A stretch of DNA of 54,114 nt, taken from positions 1 through 54,114 of the forward strand of contig NYSS01000040.1 in NCBI GenBank assembly GCA_002683135.1, in the 5' to 3' direction. Every line of letters begins with the position of its first letter. The stretch's first letter is position 1. Below the pieces are notes generated by a model. It worked only from the letters and a program-made list of their open reading frames with translations. It did not search any database and was not told where the DNA came from. Of this stretch, positions 7,697-15,930 are shown in pieces. A program made the position numbers and the translations under genes. The DNA comes from Planctomycetota bacterium. GTDB lineage: Bacteria > Planctomycetota > GCA-002687715.

Positions 7697-10336
7697 TTAG
7701 CCGCCCAGGTTCTGCTCCTCCTCGGTCAGATCGAGGATACGGACATGAATGACGATGATCAGATCGCGGATCTCGTCCGACCGCCCCTTCCGCGTAAACA
7801 AGAACGAGAGGAGCGGAATGTTGGACAGGATCGGCGTCTCCGACCGACGGTCCACGGTGCTGACATGCTTCAGGCCGCCGATGACGACGTAGCCGCCATC
7901 CGGGACCTTGACCGTGGTCGCGGCCGACGAATAGCTGATCTCCGGAAGTTCGAAGACCACCGGAGTCGAGATGCCCGACAGGTTCGTTTCGAAGGTACGG
8001 ATCGGCCGCAGGAGCGTGGCGAGGGTCGGCTGAACCTCCATTGTCACGTACTTGCGGTCGTGGCTGACGGTCGGGCGCACGTCGAGGGTCAGACCGTCCT
8101 GAACGACATCGATGAGCGGGTCGGCGATGAACGCCGTCTGCGCGACCTCGACGTCGTAATCCTTCACGTAGCCGATCTGGTTCACCAGCGTCAGGTTGGC
8201 CCGCTGGTTGTTGAAGATGGTAAGCCGCGGAGCGTTCACGACGCTGGTGTCGATGTTCTTCTCGACGGCCCGGAACAGGCCCCCGATCTCCAGGTCATCG
8301 AGGATCTGGAAGCCGAGTGAGAAACCACCGTTGGAGGTCAGCAGCCCGCCGAGGACGCGATCGAAGATGTTCTCCGTCCGCCCGCGGATGTCACCGTCGC
8401 TGCCGTCGTTGTAGAACGCGCCCGCGTGAGGAGCGAGGCTCGCGCCGGCCGGCAGGCCGGGGCCGCCGTTGTCGAGGCCCGCCCCCGCGTTGTACGGCGC
8501 GGCGTTCGTGACGTCGTCAAGGAGCGCCACCGTGCCCGGGTTCTGGCCGCCGAGACCACGGAAGTCGAAGCCGACCTCGGAGAGGAAGCCGCGCTGCACG
8601 CTGATGAAGCGAGCCTCCACGTGCACCGTGAGCTTGGTGAAGCGGCGGAGGTCGTCGAGGAAGCTCTCCACCTGGCGGTGATTCTCGGGGGTCGTGACCG
8701 CGATGATCTGGCCGGAGGACGGCGACAGGCTGAAGCCTTCGATGTCCCAGGTCTCCTTCGCCACGTTCTCCCGGACGAGATCGACGAGGCGATCGAGGCT
8801 CGTGTCCTGGGTCCGCTCGAGGTCCTCACCCCAGACAGCCCGGCCAGCAGCCTCACCCGCTGCACCTGCCCGCAGCGCCAGATCCGGCGCCTTGAAGTGC
8901 GGCAGGCTCACGGTCAGGTCTCGCACCTCATACACGCGCGGATAGGGCTTCTTGATCTGAAGCGCCTTCTCCGTGGAGGTGATGAGGAGGACGTCATCCT
9001 GGAACACATGCGTGAGCTCGAACTGCTCGAGGAGCGTCTTCAGGGCAGAACCGAGGTTCTGGTCGACCAGGGTCAACGTGACGGGTTCCTCACCCTTCTC
9101 AGTGAGGGTCTCGCTGTCGACGATGACGTTGAAGCCCTGCGTCGAACGGATGTAGTTGACCACGTCCGCGAGCGTCGAGCCTTCTTCCCCAAAGTCGAAC
9201 GTGATGGTCTCGTTGGCCAGCTTGGCCTTGATCGCCTTGACCGCGTCGGAGTCGTCCATCCCGGCCGCGACCTCGTCCTGACGACGCCGCAGGTTGGCCT
9301 TGTCCAGCCAGTCGTGACGCGAAGGCCACTGCAAGATGTCCGTGTACGGGATCTGCAATTCGCGCGCGTCCTCGAGCCAGTTCGCGTACGCCTCCTGCTT
9401 GCGGGCGCCGAAGCTGGCCCGCCAGGCAGCGCTACGGGCGTTCTCCGCGTTGGCGATGAGGTCCTTCGCGTCCTTGTGGTTCGGAGCGGCGGCGAGGACG
9501 TTGCGCGCCAGGAAATCGGCGTTGTCGTGGTCGCCACGCATGAAGCTCTCGACCGCCTTGATCATGGTCTGGCGGATCTTCTCTTGCTCCTTGCGATGAC
9601 GCCGGGCCTCTTCCTCCTGAACGCTGCGATAGGCGTCGTCGAAGACCTGATCTTCCTGAGCACGGCGGGCCTGATCGCGACGGGTAGCGACGACCTTCAT
9701 CATGGCCGGCACTTCCTGCGCGAGGCTGCCGAAATCCGTCTGATGAGGATCGAACTGGATGATCAGGTCCACCTGCTCCAGTTCCTTGTGGGCCGAATCA
9801 AAATCGTTCGCCATGAACGCCTGATTGGCGCGCAGATAATGATCACGGGCCCGTGCGACCTGGGACTGACGGATCAACTTGCGCTTGTTGATCACCCACT
9901 GGGCGATCTCCGCCGTCGTGTCCAACTGGTGGCCTTGCAAGGAGCGCACCTCACGGAGCAAGTCGATCGCGCCCTGGTCGGACGGACGGGCCTGCAGCGC
10001 CGAGAGGATCGCGCGCTCCGCCTTGTCGAGCTCGCTGTTGTGGACGTAACGGCGCGCCGAGTTCAGATACGTCTGCACGAGGAGATCGGCGCGCTGCTTA
10101 GCGAGCGTCTCCTCTTGCTGCAAACGACTGAACTCCTCCTGCTGGCCGGCAGGGGGAGCGTCGCCCGTGGTTTCGCCTGCACCAGCCCCAGCAGCATCGC
10201 CGCTGCTCGGAGCCTGCACAGCCTCTTCCATCTCAGCCGCCTGTCCGCTCTCACCCGAGTCGGAGGAGCACGCAGGGAGAATGATCAGGCCGGAGATCAG
10301 CAAGAGCATCCACGCGCGCCGTAGGACGTCGTTCAT
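7697..10336 (-). CDS. Secretin-family outer-membrane lipoprotein with N-terminal TPR-like region (secretin 2)
   Basis: The 879-aa protein has a signal peptide with lipobox LPAC (Cys23), a low-complexity linker, and a helical TPR-like region (about 80-300). An STN/N0-like domain follows (about 376-455, with ADVVNYIRSTQGFNVIVD), then an N1-like domain (about 530-575) and the secretin beta domain (about 690-870). That domain contains the hallmark VPDGG (811-815) and TPILSNIPLLSFLFTRK segments. Secretins form gated rings in the outer membrane for type II secretion, type IV pili and similar machines. It is colinear with secretin 1 (19144-21765). The start at 10336 has AAGGTGG about 5 nt upstream and directly yields the lipoprotein signal; upstream in-frame codons lie inside the leader. 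It has its own promoter, and the sulfatase gene lies upstream on the same strand. Confidence 0.88.
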   Translation of the reverse strand: MNDVLRRAWMLLLISGLIILPACSSDSGESGQAAEMEEAVQAPSSGDAAGAGAGETTGDAPPAGQQEEFSRLQQEETLAKQRADLLVQTYLNSARRYVHNSELDKAERAILSALQARPSDQGAIDLLREVRSLQGHQLDTTAEIAQWVINKRKLIRQSQVARARDHYLRANQAFMANDFDSAHKELEQVDLIIQFDPHQTDFGSLAQEVPAMMKVVATRRDQARRAQEDQVFDDAYRSVQEEEARRHRKEQEKIRQTMIKAVESFMRGDHDNADFLARNVLAAAPNHKDAKDLIANAENARSAAWRASFGARKQEAYANWLEDARELQIPYTDILQWPSRHDWLDKANLRRRQDEVAAGMDDSDAVKAIKAKLANETITFDFGEEGSTLADVVNYIRSTQGFNVIVDSETLTEKGEEPVTLTLVDQNLGSALKTLLEQFELTHVFQDDVLLITSTEKALQIKKPYPRVYEVRDLTVSLPHFKAPDLALRAGAAGEAAGRAVWGEDLERTQDTSLDRLVDLVRENVAKETWDIEGFSLSPSSGQIIAVTTPENHRQVESFLDDLRRFTKLTVHVEARFISVQRGFLSEVGFDFRGLGGQNPGTVALLDDVTNAAPYNAGAGLDNGGPGLPAGASLAPHAGAFYNDGSDGDIRGRTENIFDRVLGGLLTSNGGFSLGFQILDDLEIGGLFRAVEKNIDTSVVNAPRLTIFNNQRANLTLVNQIGYVKDYDVEVAQTAFIADPLIDVVQDGLTLDVRPTVSHDRKYVTMEVQPTLATLLRPIRTFETNLSGISTPVVFELPEISYSSAATTVKVPDGGYVVIGGLKHVSTVDRRSETPILSNIPLLSFLFTRKGRSDEIRDLIIVIHVRILDLTEEEQNLGG

Positions 10337-10523
10337 CGATCCACCTTTGTTCACGGTCCGGCTTCCTTCTGGCAACAGCCGTCCAAGTCCGAGCAGGGCG
10401 AGAGATACGGACGGCGATGGGCTATCCGCAGGTGTCACTCGCAACTCCAAATTCCTTCGCGCCGCGACAGCCATCGTGGCCTCGGTACGCAACACGATAT
10501 TCCATCCCGTTTTAGGAGGCGGG

Positions 10524-10553
10524 ATTGTACGCAGGCCTCCGAGTACCCGTCAA
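10524..10553 (-). promoter_or_regulatory. Sigma70-type promoter for secretin 2
   Basis: On the minus strand TTGACG (10553-10548), an 18-nt spacer and TACAAT (10529-10524) match the -35/-10 consensus at 5 of 6 positions each. It would give a leader of about 180 nt before the ATG at 10336. The 10337-10635 gap otherwise holds only the 3' flank of the sulfatase gene; I see no RNA gene there. Confidence 0.55.
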
Positions 10554-10635
10554 CCTGGGCACGGCAATGAGCAAAGCACGCACAAGCATCTGCTGACAAC
10601 GTACTTAGGAGTCCGCCCCAGGGTCTGGGAGCCGG

Positions 10636-12543
10636 TCACTTCACACCCAATCGTCGGAGCGCCGCCTGAACGGCCTCGAGGTCCGTCCGGATCTGCCGAC
10701 GCTGGCGCGGATCCGTCTCCCGTTTGAGTGCCTGCCGGAAGTCCTTCTGCGCGTTTTCGAGCTCGCCGAGCTCGTGGTACGCGAGGCCGCGTAGCGCGTA
10801 CGTGATCCCACGCGGCGACGCCGCGATGCCGCCCGTAGCCTTCGTCACGACCGCCCTCAACAGCGACGGGCCACCTCCGATCAACTCATGCTTCGACAGC
10901 ATGGCACGAAGCTGCGCGTCGAACGCACGGACGTCCGCGAACTGCGCGTGGTGCTGGCCGTAGTGAGCTATGGCACGGTCCAGGTATTGGACGCGCGTCG
11001 TGTCGTCGCTCTCCGTGTTGCGTGCCTGCATTTGGAGCGCCCGCGCGGTCCACCAAAGCAGCGCCGGGTTGGTCTTCAACTCGGTCGCGTGGGCGACCAG
11101 AAGTGACGAAGCGACGTGCGGCTGCCGGCGTGGCGGACGCAACTTCGCGCGCGCCTTGTCGAGGGCCGCGATCACGTTCCAGCGCGTCTCGACCGACGGC
11201 CTCTTCGAGTTGTCCTCCACCGTAGGCTCGGTCGGCAACTTGAGGGGGCGTCCGCCCATGTAGGGGAACGCCGCGTTCGGCTCGACCGCGACGTTCTCCG
11301 CGTTCCCGTACGCCGGCCGCGTCAGGTGCGCGTCGAGACGACGCCTGAGCATGGCCACGCGATCCGGCTCTGCCCGCGCCAGGTCTTCAACCTCTCCCCG
11401 ATCCGTGCGCCAGGCGTACAGCCGAGGCGCCCCCTGCCCCCCCGTGATGAGCTTGCGATCACGGTCCATGATGAACCGCTGATGGGCGTATCCGAACTGA
11501 TAGAACGGATACAGGGTCTCGCCGAAGGCGTGCCAATCTGGTGGCGCGGGAGCGAGGAGGCTGCGCCCGTCCCTGGATGTGTCGTCGGCGACCCCGCACA
11601 CGTCGAGGACCGTCGGATGCACGTCCACGAGCCGGGCGGGTGGACCAGACGGGCTCAGGCCCGAGACGTCCGTGCCCTCAGGCGGTTTCAGGAGAAACGG
11701 AACCCGCGTCGTGCTCTGGTACAGGGTGTAACCGTGGGTCAGCTCGCCATGATCCCCCAGCCCCTCCCCGTGGTCCCCTACGATGACCACCAGCGTGTCC
11801 CTCCCCCCGTCCGGCAAGGCGCCGAGGAGGCGCCCTATCTGCTCGTCTAGGTGCATGGTCTCGGACCGGTAGCGATCACGATCGTCTCGCTCCTCTTCCA
11901 GGCCGGGGTGTGGGCCATGCCAGACGTATGGGTTGTGCGCATCGAAGTAGTGGACGAAGAGGAACCAGGGCCTCTCCCCCACGCGCTCGAGCCAGTCGAT
12001 CGCGCATTGCGTGGTCTCGACCGCCGGGCGCTCGCGAAAGCGGAGCCGATCCGTCGGGTCGTCGCTGCGATCGGTGTCGAGGTACGTGTCAAAACCGGAA
12101 TCGAGGCCGTAACGACTCTCGATCGGCTGCCCCGACACGATGGCGCCGGTCTCGTACTCCGCCCCCAGATCCTCAGCGAGCAAGGACCAGTCGCGCTCGC
12201 GAGGGACGCGAAACGAGTCGTTCTCCCGCACTCCATGGCGGTCGGGATCGAGACCGCTCATCAGCGTCACGTGGGCGGGCAAGGTAAGCGGCGACGGCGT
12301 AACCGCCTCCTTTATCCCCGCACAAGCGTTGGCGAACGCATCCATACGCGGGGTCGGGCTCTCGCCGTTCTCAAGTCGCGCACCCAGAAAACCCACGTGG
12401 TCCGCGCGGAAGGTGTCCAGTGAGATGAGGAGCACGTTGGGACGCCTGGGCGGGGCGCCCTTCCAGAGGCCCCAGACGACCACGACGGCGAGGGCTACGA
12501 CCACCGCCAGGCCAATGAGGAGGGTGCGACGTCCGCGACTCAT
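10636..12543 (-). CDS. Membrane-anchored sulfatase-fold hydrolase/transferase with C-terminal TPR
   Basis: The 635-aa protein has one N-terminal membrane anchor (about 7-25). An alkaline phosphatase/sulfatase-superfamily domain follows (about 33-400), opening with PNVLLISLDTFRADH, whose Asp43 is a metal ligand. GDHGEGLGDHGE (256-267) and HGYTLYQSTTRVP (270-282) supply further metal ligands. The sulfatase CxPSR position reads T-L-P-A-H (87-91), so Thr87 replaces the Cys/Ser that becomes formylglycine. A true formylglycine sulfatase is therefore unlikely; phosphoryl-group hydrolysis or transfer is more plausible. The C-terminal 200 residues are helical with a TPR (about 580-630). The active site faces the periplasm. 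No strong Shine-Dalgarno precedes the ATG. It lies between the ExbD and secretin-2 genes, with a hairpin before it. Confidence 0.75.
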   Translation of the reverse strand: MSRGRRTLLIGLAVVVALAVVVVWGLWKGAPPRRPNVLLISLDTFRADHVGFLGARLENGESPTPRMDAFANACAGIKEAVTPSPLTLPAHVTLMSGLDPDRHGVRENDSFRVPRERDWSLLAEDLGAEYETGAIVSGQPIESRYGLDSGFDTYLDTDRSDDPTDRLRFRERPAVETTQCAIDWLERVGERPWFLFVHYFDAHNPYVWHGPHPGLEEERDDRDRYRSETMHLDEQIGRLLGALPDGGRDTLVVIVGDHGEGLGDHGELTHGYTLYQSTTRVPFLLKPPEGTDVSGLSPSGPPARLVDVHPTVLDVCGVADDTSRDGRSLLAPAPPDWHAFGETLYPFYQFGYAHQRFIMDRDRKLITGGQGAPRLYAWRTDRGEVEDLARAEPDRVAMLRRRLDAHLTRPAYGNAENVAVEPNAAFPYMGGRPLKLPTEPTVEDNSKRPSVETRWNVIAALDKARAKLRPPRRQPHVASSLLVAHATELKTNPALLWWTARALQMQARNTESDDTTRVQYLDRAIAHYGQHHAQFADVRAFDAQLRAMLSKHELIGGGPSLLRAVVTKATGGIAASPRGITYALRGLAYHELGELENAQKDFRQALKRETDPRQRRQIRTDLEAVQAALRRLGVK

Positions 12544-12610
12544 GCGGCCATGCTATCGAGCCCCGAGCGACCCGGCCCCGAACTCGGCAGAGGGGGCACC
12601 CACAACGGGA

Positions 12611-12645
12611 ACGACCCCTGAACGGCTGCCGCCGCTAGGGGTCGT
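12611..12645 (-). terminator. Hairpin after the ExbBD genes
   Basis: ACGACCCCT (12611-12619) and AGGGGTCGT (12637-12645) form a 9-bp stem, with a possible inner CGGC/GCCG stem, about 40 nt after the last ExbD stop. It separates the apparatus operon from the sulfatase gene. There is no clear U-tract. Confidence 0.55.
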
Positions 12646-12683
12646 CGGGGGTGAGACGTCACGGATGGGAACGACGCAACGAC

Positions 12684-13274
12684 TCACTTGATCCGCTGAG
12701 GATCATCAACCGGCAAGTTGAGCCTCTTGATCAGATACGTGGGGATGCCGGAGTACGAGATGTCCGTGAACTCGGCTTCGATCATCATGTTCAGGACGTG
12801 AACGACGTACGCGTGCGGGGTGCGCGCGTAGGCGTTGATCTTGGCCTTGCTCTCCGGCGAGTTCTTGCGGACCTCGCGTAGGAAGGTCATGACGTCGTCC
12901 AAGGTCGAAGGCGGATCGAGGTCGAAGCCGACGAAGGTCCTGCCCCCGTCAGCCATGATCATGCTGCGAGACCGACCGAACGGCGTGTTGCTGCCGTTCT
13001 TGAGGAAGATGACCTCCCGCGCCATCGGAGCCTTGTCCCAGTCGGCCTGGGGGATCTTCATGATGATCTCGGCATCCTCGAACTCGATAGCGGCCTGCGC
13101 TGTAGACAGCCCCTTGTCGGTCGGGAGGTAGGAGACCAGCTTCCCTTCGAGGGTTTTGAACTTCAGCGTGCACATGAAGAAAATCAGGATGAGGAAGGTC
13201 ACGTCGATCATCGGCGTGAGCTCGAGCTTCACCTCTTCCTTGATTGCGTCTTCAGCCGAGTTTCTCTTGCTCAT
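12684..13274 (-). CDS. exbD: ExbD/TolR-family protein (second copy)
   Basis: The 196-aa protein has a short basic cytoplasmic N terminus, then LELTPMIDVTFLILIFFM: the single membrane helix of ExbD/TolR with the essential proton-carrying Asp24. The remaining roughly 150 residues are periplasmic, longer than the usual ExbD (about 140 aa in total). ExbB/ExbD units use proton-motive force to move periplasmic or outer-membrane partners. It lies 12 nt after the first ExbD gene and is the last gene before a hairpin. It differs clearly from its neighbour in the periplasmic part, which suggests a heteromeric ExbD pair rather than a recent duplicate. Confidence 0.85.
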   Translation of the reverse strand: MSKRNSAEDAIKEEVKLELTPMIDVTFLILIFFMCTLKFKTLEGKLVSYLPTDKGLSTAQAAIEFEDAEIIMKIPQADWDKAPMAREVIFLKNGSNTPFGRSRSMIMADGGRTFVGFDLDPPSTLDDVMTFLREVRKNSPESKAKINAYARTPHAYVVHVLNMMIEAEFTDISYSGIPTYLIKRLNLPVDDPQRIK

Positions 13275-13286
13275 GTTCCAACTTTC

Positions 13287-13883
13287 CTACTGCGCTACCG
13301 GTTCCTTAACCGCGATCTCGAGCTTGTAGATCAGCGGACTCTCCAGGAGCTCTGTCGCCTGATCCCGCCCTGGGACGAAGGTGCAGTACTGCATGATGGC
13401 CTGCACCCACCCGAAGATCTGCCCGTGGTCGCAACGAACGAGCAGGGGCTTGATCGAGGGGTAGATCTTCGCGCCGTTGGCCCATTTCTGCCCGAGGTAG
13501 AGATGGGGCTGCACATCCGGAAAGCGCTGGGGGTTGGCCCGCACCCGTAGCCATCGACGCATCTGGGAGAGGTCCTCGACCTGACGCCCCCCGATCATGA
13601 TCGGGGGCTTGTTCCGGTCGAGCTCCCCCAACTCCAGGCGCTTGGCGTTCCCCGGGGAGTCCAGGTTCACGATGTTGATGATGATCCGGTCCTTGTCCTC
13701 GCCTTCATCCACATCAGCCTTGTCGGCCTTCGGAAGCACGAGGTACTCGAGGTCCTTCTGCGTCATGTCCGTGATCACCATGAAGAAGATGATCAGGTTG
13801 AACACGACGTCGATCATCGGCGTCAGGTTGATGTCGAGTTCGTACTCGTCAGCGCTCTTGCGTTTCCGGTCTTTCTTGGCCAT
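13287..13883 (-). CDS. exbD: ExbD/TolR-family protein (first copy)
   Basis: The 198-aa protein starts with a Lys/Arg-rich tail, then INLTPMIDVVFNLIIFFMV, with the conserved membrane Asp25. A periplasmic domain of about 155 residues follows, including an acidic segment near 56-62. A strong AAGGAGG lies 6 nt before the ATG. It starts 17 nt after the ExbB gene and precedes a second ExbD. Together the three encode a full stator set, ExbB plus two different ExbD proteins, comparable in composition to AglR-AglQ-AglS of Myxococcus gliding motors. That parallel is in gene content only. Confidence 0.87.
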   Translation of the reverse strand: MAKKDRKRKSADEYELDINLTPMIDVVFNLIIFFMVITDMTQKDLEYLVLPKADKADVDEGEDKDRIIINIVNLDSPGNAKRLELGELDRNKPPIMIGGRQVEDLSQMRRWLRVRANPQRFPDVQPHLYLGQKWANGAKIYPSIKPLLVRCDHGQIFGWVQAIMQYCTFVPGRDQATELLESPLIYKLEIAVKEPVAQ

Positions 13884-13900
13884 CGGACCCTCCTTTTCCC

Positions 13901-14620
13901 CTACTGGGCGGGAGTGTGCGGACGGAAGCGGTCGAGCAGGTCCTCGGAGATGGCGGTGATCTCGAGCACGATCCTCACCACCCGGTTGCGGAAGAAGAAG
14001 AAACCAACCATGACGGGAACCGCGACGACGAGGCCGAGCATCGTGGTGACGAGCGCTTCCTTAATACCGCCGGCGAGGTCGGACGGGTTGGGGTTCGTCG
14101 TCTTCTCGATGATGCCGAATGACTTCAGCATTCCGGACACCGTCCCGAGCAGACCGAGCAGCGGAGCGATGTTGCCGATCAGCGACAGCCAAGAGATCTT
14201 GGCATGCAGCTTGATGGCCTCTTCCTCGCCGACGTCACTGGCTGCCTGCTCCATCGAATCGAACCCGTGGTTCAACTTCGGGAGCGCCGCCACCATGACA
14301 TTGGTGAGGTAGTTGGGGTTCTGCTCGCAGAACTCGTACGCACCTTGGACATCATTGCTGTCCAGGTGAGACTCGATCGTCTCGATCACGTCGGGCGGCG
14401 CGAGCTTGTCGCGCGAGACGCTGATCGCGTGCTCGATGATGAGCGCCAGACCGACGACCGACAGGCCGATGACGACATATCCGATGACCCCGCCTGCGCG
14501 GAAGATCAGCCCGAGAAGCGATTCCTCTGTCGCAGGGGCAGCGTCTTGGGCGATGGCGGGCAAGGCAAGGAGGACGAAGACGAGCGTCTGCCTCCAGATT
14601 GGGGCGAACGTTTCACGCAT
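13901..14620 (-). CDS. exbB: MotA/TolQ/ExbB proton-channel protein
   Basis: The 239-aa protein has an apparent signal sequence (cleavage near Ala-Gln 24-25) and three membrane segments (about 43-65, 143-166, 188-210) with a large cytoplasmic loop between the first two. The hallmark GNIAPLLGLLGTVSGMLKSF (149-168) and the last segment LVTTMLGLVVAVPVMVGFFFF are typical of ExbB/TolQ. It forms the pentameric core of a proton-driven motor with ExbD. ATG 14620 is chosen over an upstream in-frame ATG (14677) because it is preceded by AGGA and begins the signal sequence. It follows two exported TPR protein genes and a perfect 18-bp palindrome. Confidence 0.87.
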   Translation of the reverse strand: MRETFAPIWRQTLVFVLLALPAIAQDAAPATEESLLGLIFRAGGVIGYVVIGLSVVGLALIIEHAISVSRDKLAPPDVIETIESHLDSNDVQGAYEFCEQNPNYLTNVMVAALPKLNHGFDSMEQAASDVGEEEAIKLHAKISWLSLIGNIAPLLGLLGTVSGMLKSFGIIEKTTNPNPSDLAGGIKEALVTTMLGLVVAVPVMVGFFFFRNRVVRIVLEITAISEDLLDRFRPHTPAQ

Positions 14621-14690
14621 GTTCACTTTCCTGTTTCTCCCATCCGGGTTACCCACCCGCGTCGGGCGGGGTTCCATCTTTTTCTCTTCT

Positions 14691-14708
14691 CACGCGCGAT
14701 CGCGCGTG
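14691..14708. repeat. Perfect 18-bp palindrome before the ExbB gene
   Basis: CACGCGCGATCGCGCGTG reads identically on both strands. It lies between the upstream TPR gene (stop at 14752) and exbB (start at 14620). On the transcribed strand it is followed by an A-rich run, not a U-tract, so it is not a standard intrinsic terminator. It could be an operator or an mRNA-processing hairpin. Confidence 0.6.
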
Positions 14709-14751
14709 TGTGTGGCTTCAAGGTCCGTTCTGTGTTTGGAGCGGTCCGAGT

Positions 14752-15870
14752 CTACTTCAGTTTCTTCTGCAGATCGCGAGCTGCCTGCGCATCCTCGGTC
14801 CCTGCGTGGTTTCGGACCAGGTCATCAATGTAAAGCTGCGCCAGCTTGCCGGCGCCCTTTTCACCCTTGGATTTCAGATCGATGTAGGCCTCAGCGAGGA
14901 GGCGCAGGACCCGCGGACGCTCCTCTTCCGCGCCGAACCCGAGGGCCGAGACTTCTGAGAGCAGAACCCGGGCCAGGTCACTCTTACCCTGAGCGAGGCT
15001 CACCTCGCCCTGGCCCATGACGCCGATGGCTCGGGCCAAGGGGTCGTTCCGGCTGTTCGCCATCTGCGAAAAGACCATGGACGCGGCGCTGTACTTCTTT
15101 TCCCGGATCAACGAGCTGCCCTTGTCGCGCTGGGCGCGTAATCCGATGAGGTGCAGGCGCGCCTTCTCGCCCTCCCCCTTCGCACGCCCGACCAACGACT
15201 TTGCCTCGCTGATGACGCTGTCGTACTCGCGACCAGCCTCGGCGTACTTCTCCTGCGCGTCGAGGTTGCGCCCGAGTAGTTGCTTGGCCACCAAGGCATG
15301 CTGACGATGGAGTCGCTTCGCGTCGACCTCGCGAACGAACGCGGAGAGGACACCCTGCGCCTTGCCGTATTGCTTGCCCGCCGTCCACGCCGCCGCGATC
15401 CCAAGCCGCGCACGCGGCAGAAAACGGCTGTCCGGCTTCGCAGCCAGCACCGCTTCGTACGCGGTCACAGCCTCTTCGGCGTTGCCGATCCGGGAGTGCG
15501 CCTCCCCCAGGTAGAAGTTGGCGTACTCCTTGACCCAGGGTGTGTTGTTACGCGCGGCGAGCTTCAACGGCGCGAGGGCGCCCTTCAGGTCACCCGCCAG
15601 CACCTTGGACTTACCCTCCCGAAGCGGCTGAGGAGTGTCAGAGCGGCTAACGTCCACCACCTCCTCGGCGGGGATCTTCATGGCCCGCGCGCTGCCCTTC
15701 TTCCGGTAGGTGACCTCCTTGAAGTTCTCGCTGGTCACCTTCACATTGGCGATGGAACCACCGCTGCTGCGATCGATACGATCGGCGGCTGGTTCGGCGG
15801 CCTTGGCCTGGGCAGCCATCGGCGCCGCCAAAGCGGCGAGAATCAAAAGGAAAAGCGTCGGTTGGCGCAT
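14752..15870 (-). CDS. Exported TPR-repeat protein
   Basis: The 372-aa protein has a clear signal peptide ending AQA (cleavage near residue 22). A short beta-like segment (about 36-70, VKVTSENFKEVTYRKKGSA) is followed by degenerate TPR helices to the end. Typical TPR content is seen in YANFYLGEAHSRIGNAEEA and QMANSRNDPLARAIGVMGQG. It is probably periplasmic and may scaffold the secretin or the ExbD periplasmic domains. The start at 15870 has AGGGA about 8 nt upstream and begins the signal peptide. It lies 60 nt downstream of the large TPR gene. No specific family is recognised. Confidence 0.7.
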   Translation of the reverse strand: MRQPTLFLLILAALAAPMAAQAKAAEPAADRIDRSSGGSIANVKVTSENFKEVTYRKKGSARAMKIPAEEVVDVSRSDTPQPLREGKSKVLAGDLKGALAPLKLAARNNTPWVKEYANFYLGEAHSRIGNAEEAVTAYEAVLAAKPDSRFLPRARLGIAAAWTAGKQYGKAQGVLSAFVREVDAKRLHRQHALVAKQLLGRNLDAQEKYAEAGREYDSVISEAKSLVGRAKGEGEKARLHLIGLRAQRDKGSSLIREKKYSAASMVFSQMANSRNDPLARAIGVMGQGEVSLAQGKSDLARVLLSEVSALGFGAEEERPRVLRLLAEAYIDLKSKGEKGAGKLAQLYIDDLVRNHAGTEDAQAARDLQKKLK

Positions 15871-15930
15871 CTCGTGTTCCCTGCGGAAGTAGCGAACGAT
15901 ACCGTTACCTGCCATGCTCGGTCAAGGAGC

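Noticed and set aside
10337-10635. Small RNA or tRNA gene in the largest intergenic gap
   Set aside because: No cloverleaf, CCA end or conserved RNA motif could be found by eye; only a promoter is supported.
12611-12645. Classic rho-independent terminator after exbD
   Set aside because: The stem is good but no U-tract follows, so it is listed only as a hairpin with moderate confidence.
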